Source of the DNA: Betaproteobacteria bacterium
GTDB taxonomy: Bacteria > Pseudomonadota > Gammaproteobacteria > Burkholderiales > Usitatibacteraceae
Assembly (NCBI GenBank): GCA_016708825.1
Contig: JADJEZ010000001.1
Span: 310,001-374,000, forward strand
Direction of reading: 5' to 3'
DNA length: 64,000 nt
Shown: piece after piece, positions 7,721 to 15,687 of the stretch
How the letters are laid out: each line of letters opens with the position of its first letter
Position numbering within the stretch: position 1 is the stretch's first letter
Notes under the pieces: model-generated
What the model was told of the DNA's origin: nothing
The model's database searches: none
The model's input: the letters and a program-made list of their open reading frames with translations, nothing else
Program-made: the position numbers and the translations under genes

Positions 7721-8758
7721 ATGATCGACCTGGAGCGCATCCACCGCATCAACGACCTGCTTCGCGACCGCACCGTGGTCTCGAAGGCGGAATTCCTGCG
7801 CGAGCTGGAAGTCTCCCCGGCCACCTTCAAGCGCGCGCTCGACCACATGCGCGACCGTTTGAATGCACCGATCGAGTACGACCGGGACGCGGGCGGTTAC
7901 CGGTTCGGCAAGGCAGGGCCCGGCCCGCGCTACGAGTTGCCGGGCCTGTGGTTCAACGCTTCCGAGGTGCACGCACTCCTCACGATGCAGCACCTGCTCG
8001 AGAACCTGGAGCCCGGGTTGCTCGCGCCGCACGTGGCGCCGCTCATGGTGCGGTTGAAGGCGATACTCGACGTGCCCCCCCAACGCCAACCCGTCTCCGT
8101 TGGCAAGGGCAAGCCCGCTGGCCGCGCGCACGCGGGCGGGGAGAAGCCGTCGCTCGAGGAGATCGGCAAGCGCATCCGCATCATGCGCATGGCCGCGCGC
8201 AGCATGAAGCTCGAGTTCTTCGAACTCGCCGCGACCGCCACCCTCAAGCGCCGCCGGCTCGCCATCACCTTCTGGAGCCGCGCGAGCAACGAGACCACGG
8301 AGCGCACGGTCTCGCCGCAGCGCCTGGTCTTCTACCGCGGCAACTGGTACCTGGACGCGTGGTGCCACCTGCGGGACGGCATCCGCAGCTTCGCGCTCGA
8401 CGGCATCCGTGCGGCGACGCTGGAGGCGGATCAGGCGAAGAACGTCCCAGAGCCCGATCTCGACGACTACCTCGCCACGAGCTACGGCATCTTCGCGGGC
8501 AAGCCCCGCGGCTGGGCGAAGCTCCGCTTCAACGCCGAGGCCGCGCGCTGGGTCGCGCACGAGAAGTGGCACTCCAAGCAACGCGGGCGCTTCGAGCCCG
8601 ACGGCGGCTACATCCTGGAAGTGCCCTTCGGCGACGACCGCGAGCTGGTGATGGACATCCTCAAGTTCGGGCCGGAGTGCCGGGTGGTGGAGCCGAAGGA
8701 ACTCGCGAGGAAGGTGGCGGGGCTCGCGAAGCGGACGGCCGCCCTTTATCGCGGCTAA
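7721..8758 (+). CDS. WYL-domain transcriptional regulator (YafY/PafBC type)
   Basis: A 345-residue regulator. An N-terminal winged helix of the HTH_11 type (RIHRINDLLRDRTVVSKAEF, ATFKRALDHMRDR, residues 1-50) is followed by a linker helix and a WYL ligand-sensing domain around residues 150-235, with TVSPQRLVFYRGNWYLDAW and RSFALDGI. The C-terminal WCX extension (AKLRFNAEAARWVAHEKWHS, residues 265-340) completes the family layout. WYL proteins sense nucleic acid or nucleotide ligands and often control DNA damage, phage defence or RNA repair genes. A palindrome sits directly upstream. Confidence 0.9.
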   Translation: MIDLERIHRINDLLRDRTVVSKAEFLRELEVSPATFKRALDHMRDRLNAPIEYDRDAGGYRFGKAGPGPRYELPGLWFNASEVHALLTMQHLLENLEPGLLAPHVAPLMVRLKAILDVPPQRQPVSVGKGKPAGRAHAGGEKPSLEEIGKRIRIMRMAARSMKLEFFELAATATLKRRRLAITFWSRASNETTERTVSPQRLVFYRGNWYLDAWCHLRDGIRSFALDGIRAATLEADQAKNVPEPDLDDYLATSYGIFAGKPRGWAKLRFNAEAARWVAHEKWHSKQRGRFEPDGGYILEVPFGDDRELVMDILKFGPECRVVEPKELARKVAGLAKRTAALYRG

Positions 8759-8840
8759 CGGTGGAGAAGGCCCGTGTAGTGACCCTCGGCCTTCGCAAGC
8801 CCGCAGCCCGAGCGAGCCCGTGCAGGCGAATCCCTCCCCG

Positions 8841-9432
8841 ATGAACAGGATCGTCTCCGGCGGCCAGGCTGGCGTGGACCGCGGCGCCCTCGATGCGGCA
8901 CTCGCCGCCGGATTTCCCTGTGGCGGCTGGTGCCCCGAAGGCCGCAAGGCCGAGGACGGGCCGATTCCCGATCGCTATCCCTGCGCGAGCTTCCCGGCGC
9001 GGGCTACCGCGATCGCACGATCCGAAACGCCTTCCGGGACAGCGATGCCACCGTGATCCTGCATGCCAGGTGTCGTGGAAGGCGGAACGGAACTCACCCT
9101 CCTGGCCTGCGAGCGCATCCGCAGGCCCCAGCGCTCGTCGACTGCTCTGTGAACTCGGCGGCGGAGGCGGCGGCCCTGCTGGCGCGAGAACCCGCCCCCG
9201 GGCGCGGGCGCGCGGGGGGGGGGGGGGCCGGGGGGGGGCCCGGGGGGGGGGGGGGGGGGGCGCGGGGGCCCCGCCCCCCGGCCGGGGGCGGGGGGGCCCG
9301 GCCGGGCGGGGGGGGCGGGTTCGTGCGCGAGCACGGGATCGAATGCCTGAACGTCGCCGGCCCCAGGGAGAGCAAGTGGGCGGGCGCCAGGGATTGCGCG
9401 TACAGGGTGATCTCGGGCGCTCGCGGAGCTGA
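8841..9432 (+). pseudogene. Circularly permuted YpsA-type SLOG protein, broken by indels and a GC-only insert
   Basis: The start RIVSGGQAGVDRGALDAAL with PCGGWCPEGRKAEDGPIP is the signature of cpYpsA-SLOG proteins (also labelled putative molybdenum carriers), a Rossmannoid family thought to bind nucleotide-derived ligands. Continuing pieces lie in other frames: RDRTIRNAFRDSDATVIL, VVEGGTELTLLACERIR, ALVDCSVNSAAEAAALLARE and FVREHGIECLNVAGPRES. One base is lost in a C-run near 8981, one gained near 9064, one lost near 9128 and one lost before the stop. A tract of only G and C separates the last two pieces. Without it the pieces add up to about 154 residues, the normal length. Confidence 0.75.
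9191..9319. other. 129-base tract of only G and C, probable artefact
   Basis: No A or T occurs from 9191 to 9319, including a run of 19 G at 9242-9260. It interrupts the SLOG gene and is flanked by the direct repeat GCGCGAG (9182-9188 and 9325-9331). This looks like unresolved or poly-G sequence inserted by assembly rather than native DNA. Confidence 0.7.
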
Positions 9433-9495
9433 CCAGCAGCTCGTGAGGGTTCGGTACGGCCGCGTTTGCCGGCAGCGGATCGACCGCAGCCCGCC

Positions 9496-10953
9496 TCAGG
9501 CCGTCTGCCCCACCGCCGCCTGGGGTTCGGGCACCGAGGAAAGCGACGGCGGCGCGCTGCGCACCTGCCCCTTGCCCGCCATCTTCGCCGCATACATGGC
9601 GCCGTCGGCCGCCACCCACAGGGCCTCGGCCGTCGTGCCGTGTTCCGGGAAGAGCGCGTAGCCGGCACTGCCGCCCACCTTCAGGTTCGCACCGCGAAAC
9701 TGCAGCGGCACCGAGATCATCTCGATCACCTTGTAGGCCACGCGGCGCGCTTCCTCGTGGCGGCGCACGTTCGGAAGGACCAGCAGGAATTCGTCGCCGC
9801 CGACCCGCGCGAAGGTGTCGCTGCCGCGCAGCTCCCCGCGCACGCGCCGCGCGATCTGGCGCAGAGCGGCGTCGCCTGCACGGTGGCCGAAGCGGTCGTT
9901 GATCGGCTTGAAGTCGTCGAGATCGATGAACATGAGCGCGCAGCCCTCGCCGTGGCGCGCCGCGCCCCTGAGCATCGACCGCAGCCGCTCCTGCGCGAGC
10001 GCGCGGTTGGGTAGCCCCGTGAGCGCGTCGTGGGTCGCCATGCGGTGGATGCGCGCGCGCTCGATCAACCACCCGTAGACGAGGAGCCCCATGATCATGC
10101 CGAGCGCGAGCCCCGCGGCGCGGTAGAGCTGCCGCGAGCCCATGGCAGCGGGCGCGTTCCACCCGGCGGCGGGAACCACCGCGATCTGCCAGGTTCCGCC
10201 GGGAACCGCGATGTCGAGCAGCATCGCGCCCGACTCGAAGACCGAGGGCTCGCCCAGGATCAGTTCGCCCTCGGCGCCCAGCGCGTCGGCGCCGCGGACC
10301 GCCACGCGCAGGTCTTCCACGCGCGGGCTCACGCCCGCGGCGGCGAAGAGCGAATCGGCATCGAGCACGATCGACACGAGACCCCAGTAGCGGCCGCGGA
10401 ACTGCGACGGCCCGACGTTCGCGACGTACACCGGCACGCGGTTGATGAGGCCCCGGCCGCCCTGCACCAGCGCCACGGGCCCGGCGAATATCGGCTCGCC
10501 GGTCTCCATCATGCGCAGCACCGGGCCGCGCTGGTCGGGGTGATCCATGTAGCGAAGCCCGAGGGCGGCATCGTTGCCCGCGAGCGGATAGACGTGGGAG
10601 ACGACGCTGTCGCGCGCGAGGCCGATGCTGCGGACGTGGCGGCCGCGCCGGACGATCTCCTCGGCGAGGCGCTCGAAATCGGCGTCGCGAAAATGCGGCT
10701 GGGTGGCGACGAAGACGGCGAGCCCCACGGTGAGGTGCGCGGTCGCGTTCACCTCGGATTCCAGGCGCGAGCGCAGGTTTCCCGCCTCGCCCATGACGCG
10801 GTTGCGGTACTGGGCCTGGTCCTCCGCGAGTTCGAGGTCCGCCACGTACTCCGCGCCCGCGATCACCCCTGCCGCGGCCGCCAGTGCGATGGCGGGGATG
10901 CGGAGGCGCTGCCACCAGTTGCGGCGGCGGGGTTCTGGGCGGACAGGGTTCAC
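9496..10953 (-). CDS. CHASE-type sensor diguanylate cyclase (GGDEF)
   Basis: A 485-residue membrane protein that should make cyclic di-GMP in response to an extracytoplasmic signal. A transmembrane helix at residues 20-40 is followed by a CHASE-like periplasmic domain (about 45-265, with RSIGLARDSVVSHVYPL and DHPDQRGPVLRMMETGEPI). A second transmembrane helix lies at about 280-300. The GGDEF domain starts at HDALTGLPNRALAQERL and carries the intact catalytic signature RVGGDEFLLVLP. The product-binding RxxD I-site five residues before GGDEF is present (RGSD). The C-terminal tail is unstructured. The gene is convergent with the broken SLOG gene. Confidence 0.9.
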   Translation of the reverse strand: MNPVRPEPRRRNWWQRLRIPAIALAAAAGVIAGAEYVADLELAEDQAQYRNRVMGEAGNLRSRLESEVNATAHLTVGLAVFVATQPHFRDADFERLAEEIVRRGRHVRSIGLARDSVVSHVYPLAGNDAALGLRYMDHPDQRGPVLRMMETGEPIFAGPVALVQGGRGLINRVPVYVANVGPSQFRGRYWGLVSIVLDADSLFAAAGVSPRVEDLRVAVRGADALGAEGELILGEPSVFESGAMLLDIAVPGGTWQIAVVPAAGWNAPAAMGSRQLYRAAGLALGMIMGLLVYGWLIERARIHRMATHDALTGLPNRALAQERLRSMLRGAARHGEGCALMFIDLDDFKPINDRFGHRAGDAALRQIARRVRGELRGSDTFARVGGDEFLLVLPNVRRHEEARRVAYKVIEMISVPLQFRGANLKVGGSAGYALFPEHGTTAEALWVAADGAMYAAKMAGKGQVRSAPPSLSSVPEPQAAVGQTA

Positions 10954-11039
10954 GTTCTTGCGCGGGGGGTTCAGGTATTTCGTTTATCGGCCCGCCGGGG
11001 GGGGGACTTGAGCGGGAAGGCGCCTCTTTCCCCGGGGGA

Positions 11040-11056
11040 AGCTCACGCCATGAGCC
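11040..11056. repeat. 17-bp palindrome, copy 4
   Basis: AGCTCACGCCATGAGCC, with five-base arms GCTCA/TGAGC. It ends 59 bases before the DUF932 gene. Confidence 0.45.
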
Positions 11057-11115
11057 ACGGGGCCGGCAGGATGGTCGCGTGCGGGTGTCCATCGCCCGCC
11101 TAAGGAGAAATGCCC

Positions 11116-12109
11116 ATGGATGGCGAAGCGTTCGTGGAACTGCGGCCTCCCGAGACGGCCGAGTGGACCCCGGCGGGCTTGAGGGAGCCGCCCACGAGGT
11201 GGCTCCGCGGGCGCCTGGACGAGGTGATCGGCGCGCTCCCGGAGTTCGAGCGCGGGCCTTTCGCCATGGCCCCGGAAAACGAAGGCCCGTGGCACGCGAA
11301 CGAGCTCTTCGACCTGATCGCCACCCGCGAGGGGCCCTCCTGGGCGCGGCGCCCCGTGGCGGTGGTGTCGCGGGCCTACCGGCTGATCGGCCATCTCGAG
11401 GCGGCGCGGGTGCTGGTCGAATCCCTCGCGGACCTCGGGCAGGACCCGGAAGGGCTCGACACCCATGCGACGCTGGATCGCTACGGCGCACGCCTGGCGC
11501 TGGAAGTGAACCTCGGCGCCCACTGGATGGTGAACCCCGGCGACGACCACCCGGTGGCGCTGCAGCTGCGCTGCCTCAATTCCGTGGACGCGAGCGCGAT
11601 GCTGCGCGTGTGCTTCACCTGGTACCGGCTCGTGTGCACCAACGGCCTCGTGGTGGGGTTCGCGAAGAACGTCGGGCGGATCGTGCACCGCGAGTCGCGC
11701 CTCGCGCCGGATGTGCGAAGCGAGATCGCGCGCGGGCTCTCGCTCGCCCGCGAGGACCGGCTCTCGATGTCGCGCTGGCTCGAGCGGCCCGTGGCGCCCG
11801 GGCGGCTCGCCCCCTTCGCCGACGGGGAACTCCAAGGACCGCTGGGGCGCCCGCGACGCCGCGCGGTTTCTCCATATCGCGCGCACCGGGTTCGACGCCG
11901 AGCTCGCGGACCGGTTCCAGCCCGGAAAGCCGAGCGAGAAGACCATGGCGGAGACGGTCGCCGTCCCCGGCAGCCCCGTGCAGGCCCGCACCGAATGGGA
12001 CATCGCGCAGGCGCTCTCGTGGGTGGCGCGGGGCCAGCGCGACGCTTCCGCGCATCTCGACCGGCTGCTCCAGATCCCGGCGCTCGTCTCGCACCTGTCC
12101 CGCCATTGA
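11116..12109 (+). pseudogene. DUF932-like protein, one frameshift
   Basis: The N-terminal 236 codons run in one frame and the last 94 in another. An extra G in a G-run near 11823-11826 explains the break: removing it joins PFADG to NSKDRWGARDAARF. The protein of about 330 residues shows DUF932-type features: PVAVVSRAYRLIGH, ALQLRCLNSVDASAMLRVC, TNGLVVG, and a C-terminal EWDIAQALSWVARG. DUF932 proteins are common on phages and plasmids and their function is unsettled. AAGGAG lies 8 bases before the ATG at 11116; an ATG at 11110 is too close to it. It is the first of three same-strand genes. Confidence 0.65.
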
Positions 12110-12123
12110 AGGAGTGCAACGCC

Positions 12124-12912
12124 ATGGAACTCGTGATCGACCAACCCCACCTCATCGACACGCTGCGCTTTCGCCTCCAGGCCGCGCGCGCGCTGCCGCA
12201 GGAGGACATTCGCCTCGTGGTGAACGTGACCGCGCTCGTCGGCTCCGCCGACCACGACCAGGGCGTGCTGGAGAAGCGCATCCGCGACACACTCGCGCGC
12301 GTCGTGAAGACGGACTGGACCTTCACCCGCATCGAACGCCAGCCCGATGCGGCGGGCTACGAGCGCGTGACGCTGCGCGCGGGAGCGCGCGTGCCGGCTT
12401 CCGAGAACTGGAACCTGCCGGAGCGGGCACGAACCGCGAGCCGCGACGGCATCGCCGTCAACCCGCCCGAGGTGAGCTACGCGCTCTCCACGGCCCGGGT
12501 CGACGGCGCGGTCGAGGCCCTGCGGCTCGATCTCCTCGCGCGCGCCACGGAGCAGGCGGAGAAGATGTCGGCGGCGAGCGGGAGGCGCTGGCGCGTGGGC
12601 GACGTCGAGTTCGGTTCGGCCGGGATCGTGCACGAGAACATGCGCCGGACGGGCAAGGGCGCGTACTCGGACGACGACGCGTCGCTCGAGCTGCTCGCCT
12701 TGATCGACACGCCCACGGGCGTCACCGGCGGGGAGCGCATTTCGCTGGTGGCGAACGTGACGCTGAAGGCGTTCACCGATTTCCAGTTTCGGCATGACGG
12801 ACGGGCGCCTTACTACGTGACGGAGGAGGAAAACCTCACCCATCCCTCTCCCCGAGGGAGAGGGGAGAGAACTGTCGTCGACCAAGGGAGAGGCCAGACA
12901 GGCGGGGGATGA
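12124..12912 (+). CDS. Uncharacterised protein with a SIMPL-like C-terminal half
   Basis: A 262-residue protein with no signal peptide, 14 bases after the DUF932 gene with a GAAGGAG site. The N-terminal half (residues 1-115) looks like an alpha/beta domain (IRLVVNVTALVGSADHD). The segment ARVDGAVEALRLDLLARATE and the following EKMSAASGRRWRVGDVEFG resemble the end of SIMPL/DUF541 domains, but the match is weak. The last 25 residues are encoded by a REP-like repeat (12834-12869) and are probably not native to the family. The stop is one base before the ATG of the next gene, so the genes are likely co-transcribed. Function unknown. Confidence 0.6.
   Translation: MELVIDQPHLIDTLRFRLQAARALPQEDIRLVVNVTALVGSADHDQGVLEKRIRDTLARVVKTDWTFTRIERQPDAAGYERVTLRAGARVPASENWNLPERARTASRDGIAVNPPEVSYALSTARVDGAVEALRLDLLARATEQAEKMSAASGRRWRVGDVEFGSAGIVHENMRRTGKGAYSDDDASLELLALIDTPTGVTGGERISLVANVTLKAFTDFQFRHDGRAPYYVTEEENLTHPSPRGRGERTVVDQGRGQTGGG
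12834..12869. repeat. REP-like palindrome, copy 2 (inside a coding 3-prime end)
   Basis: CCCTCTCCC (12844-12852) pairs with GGGAGAGGG (12856-12864) around a 3-base loop, preceded by CCTCACC. It lies inside the last codons of the uncharacterised gene. Confidence 0.7.
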
Positions 12913-12913
12913 C

Positions 12914-13957
12914 ATGCTCGGCGCAGTGGTCGGCGACATCGTGGGGTCGATCTACGAGTGGAAGAACCACCGCTCGAAGGACTTCCCCTTCTTCGGCCCG
13001 GGCGCGGACTACACGGACGATTCCGTTCTCACCCTGGCCGTGGCCGACGCGCTGCTGCACGGCCACCCGCCGCAGAAATCGCTCTACCTGTGGGCCACAC
13101 GCCACCCGAAACGCGGCTACGGCAGCCGCTTTTCGAACTGGCTCGGCACCTGGGAGCTCGCGCCCTACGGCAGCTACGGAAACGGCGCGGCGATGCGCGT
13201 GAGCCCCGCGGCGCTTATCGCGGGCTCGCTCGAGGAGGCGCTTTCGCTCGCGGTGAAAGTGACCGAGGTCACCCACGACCATCCCGAAGGCCTCAAGGGC
13301 GCGAAGGCCGCTGCGCACGCCATCTTTCTCGCGCGCGGCGGCATCGGCGCCGGCGACATCCGCCGGGAGATCGCGCGGCACTATGGCTACGACATGGGTC
13401 GCACGGTGGACTCGATCCGCCCGCACTACCGGTTCGACGAAAGCTGCCAGGGCACGGTGCCGGAAGCGCTGATCTGTGCGCTGGAAGCGGTCTCCTTCGA
13501 GGACGCGATCCGCAACGCCATTTCCATCGGCGGCGATTCCGACACCGTGGCGGCGATCGCGGGCCCGGTGGCGGAGGCACGCTTCGGCATCCCGGACGGG
13601 ATCGCGCGCACGGCCATGGCGATGATTCCCGCGGACATGCAGGAGACGCTGTGGCGCCTGTACGCGCGCAGCGACTACGCGCATCCGCTTTCCCGCGAAC
13701 GGCCCGTCCTCCCGGTTTCGGAGCTGCGCGCGCGCTACGAGGCGCTGCCGCCCATCGAGGAGCTGCCCGGCGAGCGCACGTTCCGCATCCGCCTGGGGGG
13801 CGGGTGGGAATCCTTTCTCTACTACGGGCGCTCGGCCTCGGCGCAGTTCCGGCGCGAGTTCGCCGAGAAGGGCGGCGGCGAGGCGATGTTCGGGGATTGC
13901 CGGGAGCTGGTGGCGCTGGTGATGGAGGCGTGGCCGGCGGCGGGCGAAGGGGAGTAG
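12914..13957 (+). CDS. ADP-ribosylglycohydrolase family protein
   Basis: A DraG/ARH-type hydrolase of 347 residues, expected to remove ADP-ribose from a protein or small molecule using a binuclear Mg centre. The metal and substrate motifs are intact: GAVVGDIVGSIYE (residues 3-15), YTDDSVLTLAVADALL (33-48), GSYGNGAAMRVSP (about 87-99) and the C-terminal metal motif SIGGDSDTVAAIAGPVAEA (about 199-217). The last 80 residues (YGRSASAQFRREFAEKGGG) form an extra domain seen in some bacterial homologues. It overlaps no gene and follows the previous stop by one base. It may reverse an ADP-ribosylation made by a host or foreign enzyme. Confidence 0.9.
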   Translation: MLGAVVGDIVGSIYEWKNHRSKDFPFFGPGADYTDDSVLTLAVADALLHGHPPQKSLYLWATRHPKRGYGSRFSNWLGTWELAPYGSYGNGAAMRVSPAALIAGSLEEALSLAVKVTEVTHDHPEGLKGAKAAAHAIFLARGGIGAGDIRREIARHYGYDMGRTVDSIRPHYRFDESCQGTVPEALICALEAVSFEDAIRNAISIGGDSDTVAAIAGPVAEARFGIPDGIARTAMAMIPADMQETLWRLYARSDYAHPLSRERPVLPVSELRARYEALPPIEELPGERTFRIRLGGGWESFLYYGRSASAQFRREFAEKGGGEAMFGDCRELVALVMEAWPAAGEGE

Positions 13958-13963
13958 CGGTTC

Positions 13964-14884
13964 CTAGTCCTCGAAGATCCGCGCCACGTCCGGCGCGGCG
14001 AACCGGTACTCCTGGTTGCAGATCTCGTCGTGCACCGTCACCACGCCGTGCTCCGCGAGGGTGGCCTCCACCTCCGCGCGGCCCAGGCTGCGCAGCATCG
14101 CGATCACCTTGTCCTCGCTTCGCGTGCATCCGTCCTTCACCGGCTGGGGCTTGAAGAGGCGCACGTCGTCTTCGGGGAAGAGGGTGGTGAGCATTTCGGC
14201 GACCTCCTCGGCGCGGCCTCTTCCCTCACTCCGGCCCTCTCCCAAGGCAGAGGGAGCGCTTCTTTCGCGCACGATTCCCGTGCCGAAGAGATGGGCAAAG
14301 CCCTGCGCCGCCTGCTGCTGCACCCGCGCCCAGCCGTCGGGGTCGCGCTCGTCGGCCCTGGGGAGCTTCTGCAGGATCAGCGCGCCCGCGCCTTCCTTCG
14401 ACGCGCGAACCCACAGGTGCGTGGGCACCTGCTCGCTGCGGTCGAAGTAGCGTTCGAAACACTCGGCGAGCGTGGCACCCTCGAGGGGCACCACGGACTG
14501 GAAGTGGCGCGCGGTGCTGGTGTTCTCGATGGTGAGCACCAGGCGCCCCGTGGGGAAATAGTCGTGGATCGTCATGTCGCGGTCCGTGGCGCTCTCGCCG
14601 GCCTTGAGCATCGCGCGCAGGGCGAACTCGTGCGTGCAATCGGCCACCGCCATGGTCACGGGCCCCTGGCCCATCACCTGCAGCACCGCGCGGCCGGGGT
14701 GCTTCAGGCCGGAGGCGATAAGCACCGCAAGCGCGGCAAATTCCCCGAGCAACGCGTGCAGCGGCTCGGGATAGTCGCGGCGCGAGAGGATCGCGCTCCA
14801 CACCGGGCCCAGTCGCACCACCTGGCCGCGGATGTCGAGGTTCTCGAGGATGAAGCGCTGCGTGAGGTCGGCGGGCGCGGTCAT
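13964..14884 (-). CDS. hslO: Hsp33 redox chaperone with incomplete zinc centre
   Basis: Holdase chaperone normally switched on by oxidation of four zinc-binding cysteines. The N-terminal fold is typical (HALLGEFAALAVLIASGLKHPGR, QGPVTMAVADC, SATDRDMTIHDYFP, LAECFERYFDRSEQVPTHLW). The C-terminal switch domain reads KDGCTRSEDKV where CxC is expected and HDEICNQEY where CxxC is expected, so only one cysteine of each pair remains. Residues near 205-225 (ERSAPSALGEGRSEGRGR) are encoded by a REP-like repeat inserted in frame. The length, 306, is slightly above usual because of this insert. Confidence 0.88.
   Translation of the reverse strand: MTAPADLTQRFILENLDIRGQVVRLGPVWSAILSRRDYPEPLHALLGEFAALAVLIASGLKHPGRAVLQVMGQGPVTMAVADCTHEFALRAMLKAGESATDRDMTIHDYFPTGRLVLTIENTSTARHFQSVVPLEGATLAECFERYFDRSEQVPTHLWVRASKEGAGALILQKLPRADERDPDGWARVQQQAAQGFAHLFGTGIVRERSAPSALGEGRSEGRGRAEEVAEMLTTLFPEDDVRLFKPQPVKDGCTRSEDKVIAMLRSLGRAEVEATLAEHGVVTVHDEICNQEYRFAAPDVARIFED
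14223..14256. repeat. REP-like palindrome, copy 3 (in frame inside hslO)
   Basis: CCCTCACTCCGGCCCTCTCCC followed by AGAGGGAG; CCCTCT (14235-14240) pairs with AGAGGG (14249-14254). It lies inside the Hsp33 reading frame and adds a Gly/Arg/Ser-rich loop without breaking it. Confidence 0.7.
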
Positions 14885-14899
14885 GGGGAAATGATACCG

Positions 14900-15002
14900 C
14901 CCTCACCCCGACCCTCTTCCCAGGGAGAGGGGAGAACTTGCGGTCTCCGGCCGTGGAGCAACGAGCGCACCCTGTTCCATTGGGAGAGGGTCGGGGTGAG
15001 GG
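14900..15002. repeat. Paired REP-like elements in inverted orientation (copies 4 and 5)
   Basis: CCCTCACCCCGACCCTC (14900-14916) and its perfect complement GAGGGTCGGGGTGAGGG (14986-15002) form a 17-bp inverted repeat. Each arm also has the internal CCCTCTTCCC/GGGAGAGG pattern. The arrangement is like a BIME, in the divergent region between hslO and the HD gene. Confidence 0.75.
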
Positions 15003-15042
15003 CATACTGCTCGTGTCGACACTGCTGCGAGCCTCGAACCCC

Positions 15043-15570
15043 ATGTACGACGTCGCCCGGCTCATCAAGGCGGCCGATTTCGCCGCCCTCAAGCACCGCG
15101 GGCAGCGGCGCAAGGACGCCGAGGCCTCGCCCTACATCAACCATCCGCTGGCGCTCGCTCGCGTACTCAAGCTCGAAGCCGGCGTGGACGATGTCGACGT
15201 CCTCGTGGCCGCGATCCTGCACGACACGGTGGAGGACACCGAGACCACGGTCGAGGAACTCGGGCGGGAATTCGGCCCGGAGATCGCCGCGATCGTCGCG
15301 GAAGTCACCGACGACAAGCGATTGCCCAAGCCGGAGAGGAAGCGCCTGCAGGTCGAGCACGCTCCCGGCTCCTCGCCGCGCGCGAAGCTGGTGAAGCTCG
15401 CCGACAAGATCTGCAACCTGCGCGACGTGCGCGATCGCCCGCCCGCCCATTGGCCTCTGGAGCGGCGGCAGGCGTACTTCGAGTGGGCCAGGGAGGTCAT
15501 TGACGGCATCCGGGGGGCGAATCCCGTCCTCGAGGGGCTGTTCGACGAGGCGTACCGGGCGAAGCCCTAG
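15043..15570 (+). CDS. MESH1-like HD-domain phosphohydrolase
   Basis: A 175-residue single-domain protein of the RelA/SpoT hydrolase superfamily. The HD metal site is visible: KHRGQRRKD (His), SPYINHPLALARVL (His), AAILHDTVEDTETT (HD), and AKLVKLADKICNLRDV (KLADK with Asp). There is no synthetase or regulatory domain, so it should hydrolyse ppGpp or a related nucleotide such as NADPH, as MESH1 enzymes do. The start at 15043 is chosen because upstream codons are encoded by the REP element. It is not linked to an obvious operon. Confidence 0.88.
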   Translation: MYDVARLIKAADFAALKHRGQRRKDAEASPYINHPLALARVLKLEAGVDDVDVLVAAILHDTVEDTETTVEELGREFGPEIAAIVAEVTDDKRLPKPERKRLQVEHAPGSSPRAKLVKLADKICNLRDVRDRPPAHWPLERRQAYFEWAREVIDGIRGANPVLEGLFDEAYRAKP

Positions 15571-15615
15571 CGTACGCCCTCCCTCGGACCCCTTTCCCCG
15601 GGGTGTCGGGCAGAG

Positions 15616-15629
15616 TTGAGACAGGTCAA
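15616..15629. promoter_or_regulatory. FNR/Dnr-like box upstream of phaC
   Basis: TTGAGACAGGTCAA, half-sites TTGA and TCAA with the FNR-family spacing (consensus TTGAT-N4-ATCAA). Its centre is 65 bases before the phaC start. Similar boxes occur at 18724 and 19571. Confidence 0.5.
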
Positions 15630-15687
15630 CGGGGCGGGCCCGGCCCGGCGTACCGTGGGCTTACACCTTGAATCCGCGGGAGACGCC

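Noticed and set aside
9191..9319. G-quadruplex regulatory element
   Set aside because: The tract breaks a gene, has no A or T at all and sits in an indel-rich zone, so an artefact is more likely than a functional G4.
8975..11491. An 838-codon open frame on the minus strand
   Set aside because: It overlaps the GGDEF gene in another frame and crosses the GC-only tract; the translation is low-complexity Arg/Pro/Ala.
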